64,000 nt of DNA from Burkholderia seminalis DSM 23518 (GCF_902832885.1 NZ_CADFDK010000001.1:372001-436000), one strand, 5' to 3'; shown: positions 1 through 10,070, counted from the first letter of the stretch. The notes: generated by a model from the letters alone, not told the origin. Numbers and translations: made by a program.

Positions 1-48
1 ACCCAGCAGTTTTTCACCCGCCTCTTTGATAAACGAAAGAAGACCCAT
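1..48 (-). CDS. LysM/BON-type small protein, N-terminal fragment (runs off the left edge)
   Basis: Only the first 16 codons are in the window. They read MGLLSFIKEAGEKLLG, which resembles the start of the YgaU/Kbp family (a BON domain followed by a LysM domain; the E. coli member is a cytoplasmic potassium-binding protein). The start is supported by an AAGGAG-type ribosome binding site about 7 bases upstream on the minus strand. The family call rests on a short stretch, so the rest of the gene is needed to confirm it. Confidence 0.55.
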   Translation of the reverse strand, partial: MGLLSFIKEAGEKLLG

Positions 49-217
49 CGCTGCACTCCTTAGGTGGTTGAACAGAAAACGCGCCATGAAGTGGCGAAAA
101 AACACCGCGCTGGGCGCATTCACGAACGTGAACGCAAGCGCGGCGGTTTTCTCGAAAGGCGTGGCGAAAGTGTAGGCGTTCAGCGCGACGATTGCATGAA
201 AAATCGCGCGCTCGAAC

Positions 218-232
218 GTAAAGAAATGTAAT
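218..232. promoter_or_regulatory. Candidate response-regulator direct repeat upstream of the LysM-type gene
   Basis: GTAAAGAAATGTAAT contains two GTAA half-sites exactly one helical turn (10 bp) apart. That is the layout OmpR/PhoB-family response regulators usually bind. It lies about 170 bp upstream of the leftward gene. No regulator is known to me for this site, so it is a pattern-based guess. Confidence 0.25.
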
Positions 233-321
233 ACGCGAAATCCGACAGGCGGACACCCGACGACGACGTCTGACCGACCAAGGCTTCCCCGGCGCCGCCG
301 GGTGCCGCTGCGGACCCCACC

Positions 322-351
322 ACGCCGCTCTCAGCCCAGAGCGGCGTTTTT
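322..351 (+). terminator. Terminator-like hairpin on the plus strand, no matching gene
   Basis: ACGCCGCTCT (322-331) pairs perfectly with AGAGCGGCGT (338-347) across a 6-base loop and is followed by TTTTT. Read on the plus strand it is a good rho-independent terminator, yet no plus-strand gene precedes it. On the minus strand, where glxR ends, the tail is not T-rich, though the hairpin could still protect the 3' end of the gcl-hyi-glxR transcript. Confidence 0.45.
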
Positions 352-505
352 CGCCCCGTCCCGCACGCCGTTGGCGATGCAGGGCGGGGCGCCCCACCGT
401 GATGCGCGCGTGTCCGCGCATCGATGCGACCGGCCGCGGCCGGTTCGCGCATGTCTGTCGCGCGCCTCCGCCATTGCAGCGGAAACGCGCGGTGCGGCAG
501 TCGCG

Positions 506-1399
506 TTACGCGGCCGGCGTCTGGCCGATCTCGAAGTTCGACATGATCTCGAGCGCGCGTACGAGTGCCGAGTGATCCCATGCCTTGCCGCCGTGCGATG
601 CGCACACGCTGAACAGCTGCTGCGCGCTGGCCGTATGCGGCAGCGCGAGGCCGAGCTTGCGTGCGCCGTCGAGCGCGAGGTTCAGGTCCTTCTGATGCAG
701 CTCGATGCGGAAGCCCGGATCGAACGTGCGCTTCGTCATCCGCGCGCCGTGCACTTCGAGGATGCGCGACGCGGCGAAGCCGCCCATCAGCGCCTGGCGA
801 ACGCGCTCCGGATCGGCGCCCGAGCGCGCGGCGAACAGGAGCGCTTCGCCGACGGCCTCGATGTTCAGCGCGACGATGATCTGGTTCGCGACCTTGCAGG
901 TCTGGCCGGCGCCGTTGTCGCCGACGAGCGTGATGTTCTTGCCCATCTTCTCGAACAGCGGCTTCGCGCGCTCGAACGCCTTCTCCGGGCCGCCGACCAT
1001 GATCGTCAGCGTCGCTTCGCGGGCGCCGACCTCGCCGCCGGACACCGGTGCGTCGAGGTAGTCGCAACCGAGCGCGTTGATCTGCTTCGCGAAAGCCTGC
1101 GTGTCGAGCGGCGAAATCGAGCTCATGTCGATCACGAGCTTGCCGGCCGTCAGACCCTTCGCGACGCCGTCGTCGGCGAACAGCACGTTACGCACGTCCG
1201 GCGTATCCGGCACCATCGAGATGATGATGTCGGCGTGCTGCGCGACTTCGGTCGAGTTCGCGACGACCTTCGCGCTCGCGCGCAGATCGTCCGGGATCGG
1301 GAACGCGCCGTTCACGACGAGCTGGTGGTCGCCCTTGAGCAGGTTGCGCGCCATGTGCGCGCCCATGATGCCGAGGCCGATGAAACCGATGGTTGCCAT
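506..1399 (-). CDS. glxR: 2-hydroxy-3-oxopropionate (tartronate semialdehyde) reductase
   Basis: This 297-residue cytoplasmic enzyme reduces tartronate semialdehyde to D-glycerate with NAD(P)H, the last step of the glyoxylate-to-glycerate route. The N-terminus MATIGFIGLGIMGAHMARNL carries the Rossmann GxGxxG motif. The substrate loop DAPVSGG (near residue 118) and GAGQTCKVANQ, whose lysine near 171 is the family catalytic residue, are all present, and the length is normal. The ATG at 1399 is preceded by a purine-rich GGAGACTTT site. It is the third gene after gcl and hyi, all leftward, so the three consecutive enzymes are probably co-transcribed. Confidence 0.93.
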   Translation of the reverse strand: MATIGFIGLGIMGAHMARNLLKGDHQLVVNGAFPIPDDLRASAKVVANSTEVAQHADIIISMVPDTPDVRNVLFADDGVAKGLTAGKLVIDMSSISPLDTQAFAKQINALGCDYLDAPVSGGEVGAREATLTIMVGGPEKAFERAKPLFEKMGKNITLVGDNGAGQTCKVANQIIVALNIEAVGEALLFAARSGADPERVRQALMGGFAASRILEVHGARMTKRTFDPGFRIELHQKDLNLALDGARKLGLALPHTASAQQLFSVCASHGGKAWDHSALVRALEIMSNFEIGQTPAA

Positions 1400-1440
1400 G
1401 TGAAAGTCTCCTATTGGGCGGATGACGGGAAGGGGACGAC

Positions 1441-2250
1441 TCAGGCGGCGCGACGCGCCGAGCCCGGTGCGCAGCCGGCGACGCTTTGCAGCCAGCCGAG
1501 GCCTTCCGTCGTGGTGGTGCGGGGCTTGTATTCGCAGCCGACGTAGCCGGCATAACCGAGCCGGTCGAGCAGCGCGAACAGGAACGCGTAGTTGATCTCG
1601 CCCGTGCCCGGCTCGTTGCGGCCCGGGTTGTCCGCGAGCTGGACGTGGCCGATCGACGCGAGGTTGCGTTCGATCGTCGCGGCCAGTTCGCCTTCCATGC
1701 GCTGCATGTGATAGATGTCGTACTGCAGGAACAGGTTGTCCGAGCCGACCGCGCGAATCACGTCGAGGCCTTCCGACGAACGGTTCAGCGCGAAGCCCGG
1801 AATGTCGAAGCTGTTGCACGGCTCGACGAGCAGGCGAATGCCTGCGCGCTTCAGCGCGTCGGCCGCGAAGCGCAGGTTGTCGACGATCGTGACGAACGTC
1901 TTGTCGCGCGCGGTGCTTGCCGACGGAATGCCGACGAGGCAGTTCAGCTGCGGCACCTTCAGCGCCTTCGCGTACTCGATCGCACGGCCGACACCCTCCT
2001 GGAATTCGCCGACGCGATCGGGCAGGCAGGCGATGCCGCGCTCGCCCTGGTCCCAGTTGCCGGCGGGCAGGTTGTGCAGCACGAGGCGCAGGCGGTGCGT
2101 CTCGAGCCGCTCGGCGAGTTCCTCTTTCGCGTACGGGTACGGGAACAGGAATTCGACGGCGTCGAAGCCCGCGTCGGCGGCCGCCTTGAAGCGGTCGAGG
2201 AACGGCACTTCGTTGAACAGCATGGTCAGGTTTGCAGCAAACTTCGGCAT
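1441..2250 (-). CDS. hyi: Hydroxypyruvate isomerase
   Basis: A 269-residue TIM-barrel protein of the xylose-isomerase-like family. It interconverts hydroxypyruvate and tartronate semialdehyde, linking gcl and glxR. It opens with MPKFAANLTMLFNE, typical of Hyi, and keeps the metal/substrate motifs VEPCNSFDIPGF, YDIYHMQRMEG, HVQLADNPGRNEPGTGE and GCEYKP. The C-terminal tail CAPGSARRAA is low in complexity and probably not functional. It lies 42 bp after gcl and 41 bp before glxR, which fits one operon. Confidence 0.92.
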   Translation of the reverse strand: MPKFAANLTMLFNEVPFLDRFKAAADAGFDAVEFLFPYPYAKEELAERLETHRLRLVLHNLPAGNWDQGERGIACLPDRVGEFQEGVGRAIEYAKALKVPQLNCLVGIPSASTARDKTFVTIVDNLRFAADALKRAGIRLLVEPCNSFDIPGFALNRSSEGLDVIRAVGSDNLFLQYDIYHMQRMEGELAATIERNLASIGHVQLADNPGRNEPGTGEINYAFLFALLDRLGYAGYVGCEYKPRTTTTEGLGWLQSVAGCAPGSARRAA

Positions 2251-2292
2251 GAGCTAAGCCTCTTCGGTCGGTCAGTCAAATGGTCTGGCGGT

Positions 2293-4068
<1,776 letters not shown>

Positions 4069-4162
4069 GAATGTCTCCTTGATATGTGGCGGATCTTGCG
4101 AATGGGTCTGTTGGGGACACTTTAGGGATGCAGGAAAGGTTTGATAAGATCCGCCCAAGTCG

Positions 4163-4179
4163 TTTATTTCGAAACTAAA
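4163..4179. promoter_or_regulatory. Candidate LysR-type operator between gcl and the LysR gene
   Basis: TTTATTTCGAAACTAAA is an imperfect palindrome centred on TTCGAA and contains the T-N11-A pattern typical of LysR boxes. It sits in the 172-bp divergent region, about 60 bp before the LysR gene and 95 bp before gcl, and is unusually AT-rich for the neighbourhood. Binding by the adjacent regulator is inferred from position. Confidence 0.4.
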
Positions 4180-4240
4180 AGTATGGGATGACGGCCTGAC
4201 GGGGCTTCTCGCGGGGCCGGAACGGAGACGGAGACAGGAG

Positions 4241-5152
4241 ATGGATCGCTTCAAGCAGATCGAGACGTTCGTGCGGGTTGCCGATGCCGGCAGCCTCGCG
4301 GCGGCGGCGCTCGAGGAGGGGGTGTCGCCGGTGGTGCTCGGGCGGCGCATCGACGCGCTGGAGAAACGCCTCGGCGTGAAGCTGATGTACCGCTCGACGC
4401 GGCGGCTGGTGGTCAGCGAGGAGGGCGCCGCGTTCCTCGAGCGCTGCCGCGGGCTGCTGTCCGAATGGGACCAGGCCGAGAACGAGCTGGCCGCCGGGCG
4501 GCGCGCGGTCAGCGGGCACCTGATCGTCTCGGCGCCGGCCGCATTCGGGCGCAAGCACGTCGCGCCGCATGCGCCCGGCTTTCTGGCCGACAAGCCCGAG
4601 ATGCAGCTGTCGTTCAACCTGACCGACCGCGTCGTCGATCTCGTGCGCGAAGGCTACGACCTGTCGATCCGGATCGGCGGCGCCGTCGATCCGAACTTCG
4701 TCGCGGTGAAGCTCGCGTCGAACCGGCGCGTCGTCTGCGGCACGCCCGGGTATTTCCGCCGACACGGCCGGCCGAAATCGCTCGACGACCTGCTGAAGCA
4801 CAACTGCCTGGCTTTCAACCTGCAGGGCGGACAGAACCGCGGCTGGTATTTCCAGCGCCACGGCAAGATCGCGACGATGCGCGTGACCGGCAACCTCGAC
4901 TGCAACGACGGCGAGCTGCTGCACCGCTGGGTGGCCGAGGGGCTCGGGCTCGGCTGGCGCTCGACCTGGGAAATCGCCGCGCAGCTGGAGACGGGCGAGC
5001 TGGAGACCGTGCTCGACGAATACGCGCTGCCCGACTACGACATCCTCGCGGTCTACCCGCAGCAGCGCTACGTGCCGGCGCGCGTGCGCTATTTCATCGA
5101 CTACCTGAGGGCCGCGTATGCGCGCCCCGGCTACTGGAGCACCACGCCGTAA
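4241..5152 (+). CDS. LysR-family transcriptional regulator (probable regulator of gcl-hyi-glxR)
   Basis: This 303-residue protein has the LysR layout: a winged helix-turn-helix in residues 1-60 ([20 protein letters not shown], then [16 protein letters not shown]) and a periplasmic-binding-protein-like effector domain from about residue 90. The ATG follows a GACAGGAG ribosome binding site. It is transcribed away from gcl, the classic arrangement for a LysR regulator of the neighbouring operon. Glyoxylate or a related metabolite is a plausible effector, but nothing in the sequence proves it. It resembles the DhcR/CrgA-like branch in general form only. Confidence 0.85.
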   Translation: MDRFKQIETFVRVADAGSLAAAALEEGVSPVVLGRRIDALEKRLGVKLMYRSTRRLVVSEEGAAFLERCRGLLSEWDQAENELAAGRRAVSGHLIVSAPAAFGRKHVAPHAPGFLADKPEMQLSFNLTDRVVDLVREGYDLSIRIGGAVDPNFVAVKLASNRRVVCGTPGYFRRHGRPKSLDDLLKHNCLAFNLQGGQNRGWYFQRHGKIATMRVTGNLDCNDGELLHRWVAEGLGLGWRSTWEIAAQLETGELETVLDEYALPDYDILAVYPQQRYVPARVRYFIDYLRAAYARPGYWSTTP

Positions 5153-5154
5153 CG

Positions 5155-5181
5155 AGCGGCGGGCCTCCCGGCGCTTTTTTT
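5155..5181 (+). terminator. Rho-independent terminator of the LysR gene
   Basis: AGCGGCGGG (5155-5163) pairs with CCCGGCGCT (5167-5175) with one mismatch and a 3-base loop, then seven T. It starts two bases after the LysR stop codon. Confidence 0.75.
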
Positions 5182-5200
5182 CGCTTCGTGCCCCCGGCGC

Positions 5201-5232
5201 GGGAATAAACTCGACGCAGCAACGGTATGGTC
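5201..5232 (+). promoter_or_regulatory. Candidate ECF-sigma promoter before the sigma factor gene
   Basis: GGGAATAAAC at 5201-5210 resembles the -35 element (GGAATAA/GGAAC type) used by many ECF sigma factors, with a GGTC at 5229-5232 at about the right distance for a -10. ECF factors often transcribe their own gene, and the next gene is an ECF factor. The -10 match is weak. Confidence 0.3.
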
Positions 5233-5314
5233 ATCGAGCGCGCACGCTGCCGGTCTGTCCGGGCGCCGTGCGCGGAACGGGCGCGGCATCGGCCGCCGGG
5301 ACCAGGGAGGCCAT

Positions 5315-5956
5315 GTGGGGCAAGCCGGACAGGCGGTCGATGAACGGGCGGCGGACGACGCGGTCGCGCGCGGCGAGCGGTTTCGCACGCTCGTGCTGCC
5401 GCATCTCGACGCCGCGTACAACCTTGCGCGCTGGCTGAGCGGCAATGCCGGCGACGCGGACGACGTCGTGCAGGACGCGTGCATGCGCGCGCTGCGCTTC
5501 GTCGATTCGTGTCGCGGCGACAACGCGCGGCCATGGCTGCTGACGATCGTGCGCCACACCTGGTACACCGAGTGGCGGCGCCGCACGCATGCGCACGAGG
5601 TCGCGCTGCCCGATACGCTGGACGACACCGACGTGCCCGACGACTGGCAGCCGGCGGCGGAGGATCCGCTCGCGCAGCTGCTGCGCGGCGAGAACGTGCG
5701 GCTCGTGAATGCGGCGCTCGCGAAGCTGCCGCCCGAGTACCGCGAGGTGCTCGTGCTGCGCGAGATGGAGGACCTGAGTTACCGCGAGATCGCGGCGATC
5801 GCGGACGTGCCGGTCGGCACGGTGATGTCGCGGCTCGCGCGCGGCCGGCGCAAGCTGGCCGCGCTGCTGGGCGGCGTGCCGGCACCGGCGCCCGAAGGCA
5901 GGCCGGCCCGTACGCCGGCCGGCGGAACCGCATCGGAGGCTATCGATGGACTGTAA
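5315..5956 (+). CDS. ECF-family RNA polymerase sigma factor
   Basis: A 213-residue sigma-70-family protein with regions 2 and 4 only. Region 2 includes AYNLARWLSGNAGDADDVVQ and NARPWLLTIVRHTWYTEWRR (about residues 28-90). Region 4 includes LAKLPPEYREVLVLREMEDL followed by the helix-turn-helix YREIAAIADVPVGTVMSRLA (about 130-185). The C-terminal 25 residues are Ala/Pro-rich. The most likely start is GTG at 5315, four bases after AGGGAGG; the ATG at 5313 is in another frame. The gene overlaps the anti-sigma gene by 11 bases, so the two are translated as a pair. Confidence 0.88.
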   Translation: MGQAGQAVDERAADDAVARGERFRTLVLPHLDAAYNLARWLSGNAGDADDVVQDACMRALRFVDSCRGDNARPWLLTIVRHTWYTEWRRRTHAHEVALPDTLDDTDVPDDWQPAAEDPLAQLLRGENVRLVNAALAKLPPEYREVLVLREMEDLSYREIAAIADVPVGTVMSRLARGRRKLAALLGGVPAPAPEGRPARTPAGGTASEAIDGL

Positions 5957-6836
5957 CGAAGCGCGCGCGTTGCTGGACGCGGACGTCGACCGCGAGCTGT
6001 CGGCGCCCGATGCGTTGCGGGTCCAGCAGCATGTCGAAGGGTGCGATGCGTGCCGCCGCGAACGCGCGCGGATCGTCACGCTGGTGCAGGCCGTGCGGCA
6101 GGCCGATTACCACCGTGCGCCGGATGCGCTGCGGGCGGGCATCCTGGCCGGTCTGCCGGCCGCGGCCGACGCGCCCGTTCGCGAGCCGGCGGGCGCGGGG
6201 TTTCGGCCCGAGCCTCGATCGCAGCCGCGTCCGCGCGGTCGCGGCTGGTTTCCCTGGCTGGCGGGGCGGGGCGGGCCGACACGGCCTGCCGCGGCCGGCG
6301 CCGGGCCGCGCGTCGCCGCATGGCCGGGGCTCGGCTGGGGCGTCGCGCTGCTGGTGGCCCTCGCGGCGGCGGGCGGGATGACGCTGTCCGCGCGCCATGC
6401 CGACACCGACCGCACCGTCGACGAACTCGTCTCGAGCCACGTGCGGGCCGGCCTGTCGGCGCGCGACATCGACGTGATCTCGACCGACCGCCACACGGTC
6501 AAGCCATGGTTCAACGGCCGGCTCGACTATGCGCCGCCGGTCGAGGATCTCGCGGCGGACGGCTTCGCGCTGGTCGGCGGGCGGCTCGACTACGTCGGGC
6601 GGCGTCGCGTCGCGGTGCTCGTGTACCGCTACCGGCAGCACGTGATCGACGTCTACGTGCGGCCGGCCGGCGAAGGGCCGGCGGCCCCGTACACGACCGT
6701 GTCGCAGGGCTATGCGCTCGACCGCTGGGACGCGGCCGGGATGACGTGGTGGGCCGTGACCGACGCCGAGCCGTCGGCGCTCACGGCGTTCCGGACGGCG
6801 CTCGACGCGCGGCTGTCGGGCACGCGCGGCGAGTGA
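5946..6836 (+). CDS. Zinc-finger (zf-HC2) transmembrane anti-sigma factor
   Basis: A 296-residue protein starting MDCNEARALLDADVDRELSA. Its cytoplasmic N-terminus has the HVEGCDACRRE motif (HxxxCxxC, near residues 28-37), the zinc-binding anti-sigma signature. A Pro/Arg-rich linker follows, then one membrane helix (WGVALLVALAAAGGMTLSA, near 135-155) and a periplasmic domain of about 140 residues. The probable role is to hold the upstream ECF factor at the membrane until an envelope or redox signal arrives. It overlaps the sigma gene by 11 bases. The signal and regulon cannot be read from the sequence. Confidence 0.85.
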   Translation: MDCNEARALLDADVDRELSAPDALRVQQHVEGCDACRRERARIVTLVQAVRQADYHRAPDALRAGILAGLPAAADAPVREPAGAGFRPEPRSQPRPRGRGWFPWLAGRGGPTRPAAAGAGPRVAAWPGLGWGVALLVALAAAGGMTLSARHADTDRTVDELVSSHVRAGLSARDIDVISTDRHTVKPWFNGRLDYAPPVEDLAADGFALVGGRLDYVGRRRVAVLVYRYRQHVIDVYVRPAGEGPAAPYTTVSQGYALDRWDAAGMTWWAVTDAEPSALTAFRTALDARLSGTRGE

Positions 6837-6843
6837 TGGCGCG

Positions 6844-6879
6844 ACGCCGGCCGCGCCCCGCCGCGCGCGCGGCCGGCGT
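6844..6879 (+). terminator. GC-rich hairpin after the anti-sigma gene
   Basis: ACGCCGGCCGCG (6844-6855) pairs perfectly with CGCGGCCGGCGT (6868-6879). It begins eight bases after the anti-sigma stop. There is no T tract, so termination efficiency is uncertain; it may act as a 3'-end stabiliser. Confidence 0.4.
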
Positions 6880-6982
6880 TCGGGCCCCGATAAAAAGAGC
6901 CGACAGGCGAGCACGTGCGCCGGCCCGTCCGTTCAAGTCTTTGAAAACATGGCCGAATCCGCGCGCCGATCGTTGATTGGCC

Positions 6983-7011
6983 TTGCATGCGCCCCGTAAT
7001 CGGGTTAGAAT
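6983..7011 (+). promoter_or_regulatory. Sigma-70 promoter of the rpsF operon
   Basis: TTGCAT (6983-6988), a 17-bp spacer and TAGAAT (7006-7011) form a strong housekeeping promoter. Transcription would start near 7018, giving a leader of about 60 bases before rpsF. Confidence 0.75.
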
Positions 7012-7027
7012 CTTCGGCTTCTCACTT

Positions 7028-7055
7028 GCCACACCGGTTCAGACGCCCGGGTGGC
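7028..7055 (+). promoter_or_regulatory. Leader hairpin of rpsF, candidate S6:S18 autoregulatory element
   Basis: GCCAC-A-CCGG (7028-7037) pairs with CCGG-GTGGC (7047-7055), leaving a single bulged A and a 9-base loop. It lies in the predicted 5' leader, 22 bases before rpsF. Leaders of rpsF operons in many bacteria carry a stem with a CCG element bound by the S6:S18 complex to repress the operon. This one has the right place and a CCG, but I cannot align it to the family model here. Confidence 0.5.
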
Positions 7056-7077
7056 TTTAATCCACAAGGAGTGTGTA

Positions 7078-7452
7078 ATGCGTCATTACGAAATCGTCTT
7101 CATCGTGCACCCGGATCAAAGCGAGCAAGTGCCCGCGATGATCGAGCGCTACAAGTCCACGATCACGTCGCACGGTGGCCAGATCCACCGTGTCGAAGAC
7201 TGGGGCCGTCGCCAACTGGCCTACATGATCGAGAAACTCGCGAAGGCTCACTACGTCTGCATGAACATCGAGTGCGACCAGACGACGCTCGACGAACTCG
7301 AACACGCGTTCAAGTTCAACGACGCCGTGCTGCGTCACCTCATCGTCAAGATGAAGAAGGCCGAAACCGGCCCGTCGCCGATGATGAAGGAAGTTCAGCG
7401 CGAAGAAGCCAAGAAGGCGGCTGCAGCTCAGCCGACCGAAGCGCAGGCTTAA
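7078..7452 (+). CDS. rpsF: Small-subunit ribosomal protein bS6
   Basis: A 124-residue bS6, starting [20 protein letters not shown], a near-consensus start. It binds 16S rRNA as a heterodimer with bS18, whose gene follows two genes later. The body ([38 protein letters not shown]) is well conserved and ends in the usual charged Ala-rich tail. The ATG at 7078 has an AAGGAG site at 7066-7071. First gene of rpsF-priB-rpsR-rplI. Confidence 0.97.
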
Positions 7453-7492
7453 GTTCGTCATTCATTAAGCCATCAAGGAGCGCGCCACTCTC

Positions 7493-7792
7493 GTGAACAG
7501 GTTGCAATTGACGGCGAGCGTCGTCGAACGCGCACCGGTGCGATATACGCCGGCAGGTGTTCCGATCGCTAGCGCCACATTGCAGCACCGCACGGAAGTC
7601 GTCGAGGCAGGCATCCCCCGTCAGGTCGAAATGACGATCGAGGCGGTGGCGGCCGGTGAGGCGAGCGGCAGGCTGGAGAGTCGTGAAATGGGCGTCGAAA
7701 CGCTGTTCACGGGCTTCCTGGCCAAGAAAAGCCGCAACGCGAGAACCTTGGTGTTTCACATCACAGCATTGCAGGACATTGGAAAGGACTGA
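7493..7792 (+). CDS. priB: Primosomal replication protein N (PriB)
   Basis: A 99-residue single OB-fold, SSB-like protein that binds single-stranded DNA and helps PriA reload DnaB at stalled forks. [20 protein letters not shown] and the [13 protein letters not shown]-terminus fit PriB. It starts with GTG at 7493 after an AAGGAG site at 7475-7480. The position between rpsF and rpsR is the standard location of priB in beta- and gammaproteobacteria, which supports the call despite the low sequence conservation of this family. Confidence 0.93.
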   Translation: MNRLQLTASVVERAPVRYTPAGVPIASATLQHRTEVVEAGIPRQVEMTIEAVAAGEASGRLESREMGVETLFTGFLAKKSRNARTLVFHITALQDIGKD

Positions 7793-7796
7793 AATC

Positions 7797-8072
7797 ATGC
7801 CCCGCCCGACTGGTAAGAAATTCGACAAGCGTCGTCAGCAACAAAACCCGCTCTTCAAGCGCAAGAAGTTCTGCCGTTTCACGGCTGCAGGCGTCGACCA
7901 GATCGACTACAAGGACACGGAAACGCTGAAGGACTTCATCGGCGAAAACGGCAAGATCACGCCGGCTCGTCTGACGGGTACGAAGGCGCACTATCAGCGT
8001 CAGCTGGATACGGCCATCAAGCGTGCGCGTTTCCTCGCGCTGCTGCCGTACACCGATCAGCACAAGGCGTAA
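7797..8072 (+). CDS. rpsR: Small-subunit ribosomal protein bS18
   Basis: A 91-residue bS18 starting [20 protein letters not shown], with the conserved core [17 protein letters not shown] and a C-terminus rich in basic residues. It binds 16S rRNA together with bS6. The ATG at 7797 lies four bases after the priB stop, with GGAAAGGA upstream, so it is tightly coupled to priB. Any longer upstream reading in this frame is only the shadow of priB. Confidence 0.97.
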   Translation: MPRPTGKKFDKRRQQQNPLFKRKKFCRFTAAGVDQIDYKDTETLKDFIGENGKITPARLTGTKAHYQRQLDTAIKRARFLALLPYTDQHKA

Positions 8073-8099
8073 TCAGGCGACGCAATAAGGAGAATTCGA

Positions 8100-8552
8100 A
8101 TGCAAATCATTCTGTTGGAAAAAGTCGCCAATCTGGGTAACCTCGGCGACATCGTCAAGGTCAAGGACGGTTACGCTCGCAACTTCCTGATCCCGAACCG
8201 CAAGGCTCGCCGTGCAACGAAGGAAGCGATCGCCGAATTCGAAGTGCGCCGCGCTGAACTCGAAAAGATCGCCGCTGAAAAGCTGGCGGCATCGCAGGCA
8301 GTCGGCGAGAAGCTGAACGGCCAGTCGTTCGAAATCACGCAGAAGTCGGGCGTTGACGGCCGTCTGTTCGGCTCGGTCACGAACGGCGACGTCGCGGAAC
8401 TGCTGAAGAAGGCAGGTTTCGAAGTCGAGAAGCTGCAAGTTCGCATGCCGGAAGGCCCGCTGAAGATGATCGGCGAGCACAACGTGCAGGTCGCGCTGCA
8501 CACGGACGTCGTCGTCGACGTCACGATCAACGTGATCGGCGACCACGCGTAA
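8100..8552 (+). CDS. rplI: Large-subunit ribosomal protein bL9
   Basis: A 150-residue bL9 starting [33 protein letters not shown], the conserved N-terminal 23S-binding domain, followed by the long connecting helix (about residues 40-75) and the C-terminal domain ending [20 protein letters not shown]. The length is normal. AAGGAG lies 7 bases upstream. Last ribosomal gene of the operon; a strong terminator follows. Confidence 0.97.
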   Translation: MQIILLEKVANLGNLGDIVKVKDGYARNFLIPNRKARRATKEAIAEFEVRRAELEKIAAEKLAASQAVGEKLNGQSFEITQKSGVDGRLFGSVTNGDVAELLKKAGFEVEKLQVRMPEGPLKMIGEHNVQVALHTDVVVDVTINVIGDHA

Positions 8553-8593
8553 GCGTACGCAGGCTTTCCGGGCGGCTTCCGTCGTCCGGACAA

Positions 8594-8629
8594 GGGCAGG
8601 CGCCCGGGCAACCGGGGCCTGCCTTTTTT
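8594..8629 (+). terminator. Terminator of the rpsF-priB-rpsR-rplI operon
   Basis: GGGCAGG(C) at 8594-8600 pairs with (G)CCTGCC at 8617-8623, with an inner CCCGGG/CCGGGG stem, and is followed by six T. It separates rplI from dnaB. Confidence 0.8.
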
Positions 8630-8687
8630 ATTGCCCGATCGCCTGAGCGGTAGCGCTGCAGCGATCTATTCGCGATAATCCCAACCC

Positions 8688-10070
8688 ATGAACGCGCCGC
8701 AAGATCCTCAAATCGAATCGCTGAAAGTCCCGCCGCATTCGGTCGAAGCCGAGCAGTCGGTGCTCGGCGGCCTGTTGCTCGACAACGCGGCATGGGACCG
8801 GATTGCCGACTTCCTGTCGCAGGGCGATTTCTATCGCTACGACCACCGGATCATCTACGAGCACATCGGCCGCCTGATCGCGTCGACGCGGCCGGCCGAC
8901 GTCGTGACCGTGTACGAAGCGCTGACCACGTCCGGCAAGGCCGACGACGTGGGCGGCCTCGCGTACCTGAACGCCCTCGCGCAGAACACGCCGAGCGCCG
9001 CGAACATCCGTCGTTATGCGGAAATCGTGCGCGATCGCGCGGTGTTGCGCCGGCTCGTGTCGGTTGCCGACGAAATCTCGGCCGACGCGTTCAATCCGCA
9101 AGGCAAGGAAGTCCGTCAGCTGCTCGACGAAGCCGAATCGAAGGTGTTCTCGATCGCGGAAGAGGGCGCGCGCGGCAACCAGGGCTTCCTCGAGATCGGC
9201 CCGCTGCTCACGCAGGTCGTCGAGCGGATCGACACGCTGTACCACACCGCGAATCCGAGCGACGTCACGGGCACGCCGACGGGCTTCGTCGACCTCGACC
9301 GGATGACGTCCGGGATGCACGGCGGCGAGCTGATCATCGTGGCGGGACGGCCGTCGATGGGCAAGACCGCGTTTTCGATGAACATCGGCGAATATGTCGC
9401 GGTCGAGTACGGGCTGCCGGTCGCGGTGTTCTCGATGGAAATGCCGGGCACCCAGCTCGTGATGCGTATGCTCGGCTCGATCGGCCGGCTCGACCAGCAC
9501 CGGATGCGGACGGGCCGGCTGACGGACGAGGACTGGCCGAAGCTGACGCATGCGGTGCAGAAGATGAGCGAGGCGCAGCTCTTCATCGACGAGACGGGCG
9601 GCCTGAACCCGATGGAATTGCGCTCGCGCGCGCGGCGTCTTGCGCGGCAATGCGGCAAGCTCGGCCTGATCATCGTCGACTACCTGCAGCTGATGTCGGG
9701 TTCGTCGCAGGGCGAGAACCGCGCGACCGAAATCTCGGAAATCTCGCGATCGCTGAAGAGCCTCGCGAAGGAGCTCGACGTGCCGGTGATCGCGCTGTCG
9801 CAGCTGAACCGCGGCCTCGAACAGCGCCCGAACAAGCGTCCAGTGATGTCCGATCTGCGCGAATCAGGCGCAATCGAACAGGATGCGGACGTGATCCTGT
9901 TCATTTACCGCGATGAAGTCTACAATCCGGACAGCCCGGACAAAGGAACGGCCGAGATCATCATCGGCAAGCAGCGTAACGGTCCGATCGGCCCCGTTCG
10001 GCTCACGTTCCTGGGTCAATATACGAAGTTCGATAACTTTGCAGGGGCGCAGACCTTCTACGGCGAGTGA
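8688..10070 (+). CDS. dnaB: Replicative DNA helicase DnaB
   Basis: A 460-residue hexameric helicase that unwinds DNA at the replication fork. The N-terminal DnaG-interacting domain begins PPHSVEAEQSVLGGLLLDN. The RecA-like C-terminal domain has Walker A GRPSMGKTAF (near residue 220), Walker B LIIVDYLQLM and the SQLNRGLEQRPNKRPVMSDL loop with the arginine finger region. Length is typical and no intein is present. The ATG at 8688 has no Shine-Dalgarno sequence; a GATAAT box ends 8 bases before it, so the message may have a very short or no leader. Confidence 0.97.
   Translation: MNAPQDPQIESLKVPPHSVEAEQSVLGGLLLDNAAWDRIADFLSQGDFYRYDHRIIYEHIGRLIASTRPADVVTVYEALTTSGKADDVGGLAYLNALAQNTPSAANIRRYAEIVRDRAVLRRLVSVADEISADAFNPQGKEVRQLLDEAESKVFSIAEEGARGNQGFLEIGPLLTQVVERIDTLYHTANPSDVTGTPTGFVDLDRMTSGMHGGELIIVAGRPSMGKTAFSMNIGEYVAVEYGLPVAVFSMEMPGTQLVMRMLGSIGRLDQHRMRTGRLTDEDWPKLTHAVQKMSEAQLFIDETGGLNPMELRSRARRLARQCGKLGLIIVDYLQLMSGSSQGENRATEISEISRSLKSLAKELDVPVIALSQLNRGLEQRPNKRPVMSDLRESGAIEQDADVILFIYRDEVYNPDSPDKGTAEIIIGKQRNGPIGPVRLTFLGQYTKFDNFAGAQTFYGE

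Larger units (their letters stand above)
49..505. other. 457-bp non-coding stretch between glxR and the LysM-type gene
   Basis: I see no convincing gene here. Open frames on both strands have arginine-rich, low-complexity translations typical of GC-rich shadow frames. The stretch holds a short direct repeat (GTAA at 218-221 and 228-231) and a strong hairpin followed by five T on the plus strand (322-351); both are listed separately. It should also contain the promoter of the leftward LysM-type gene, but no clear -35/-10 pair stood out. Confidence 0.6.
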
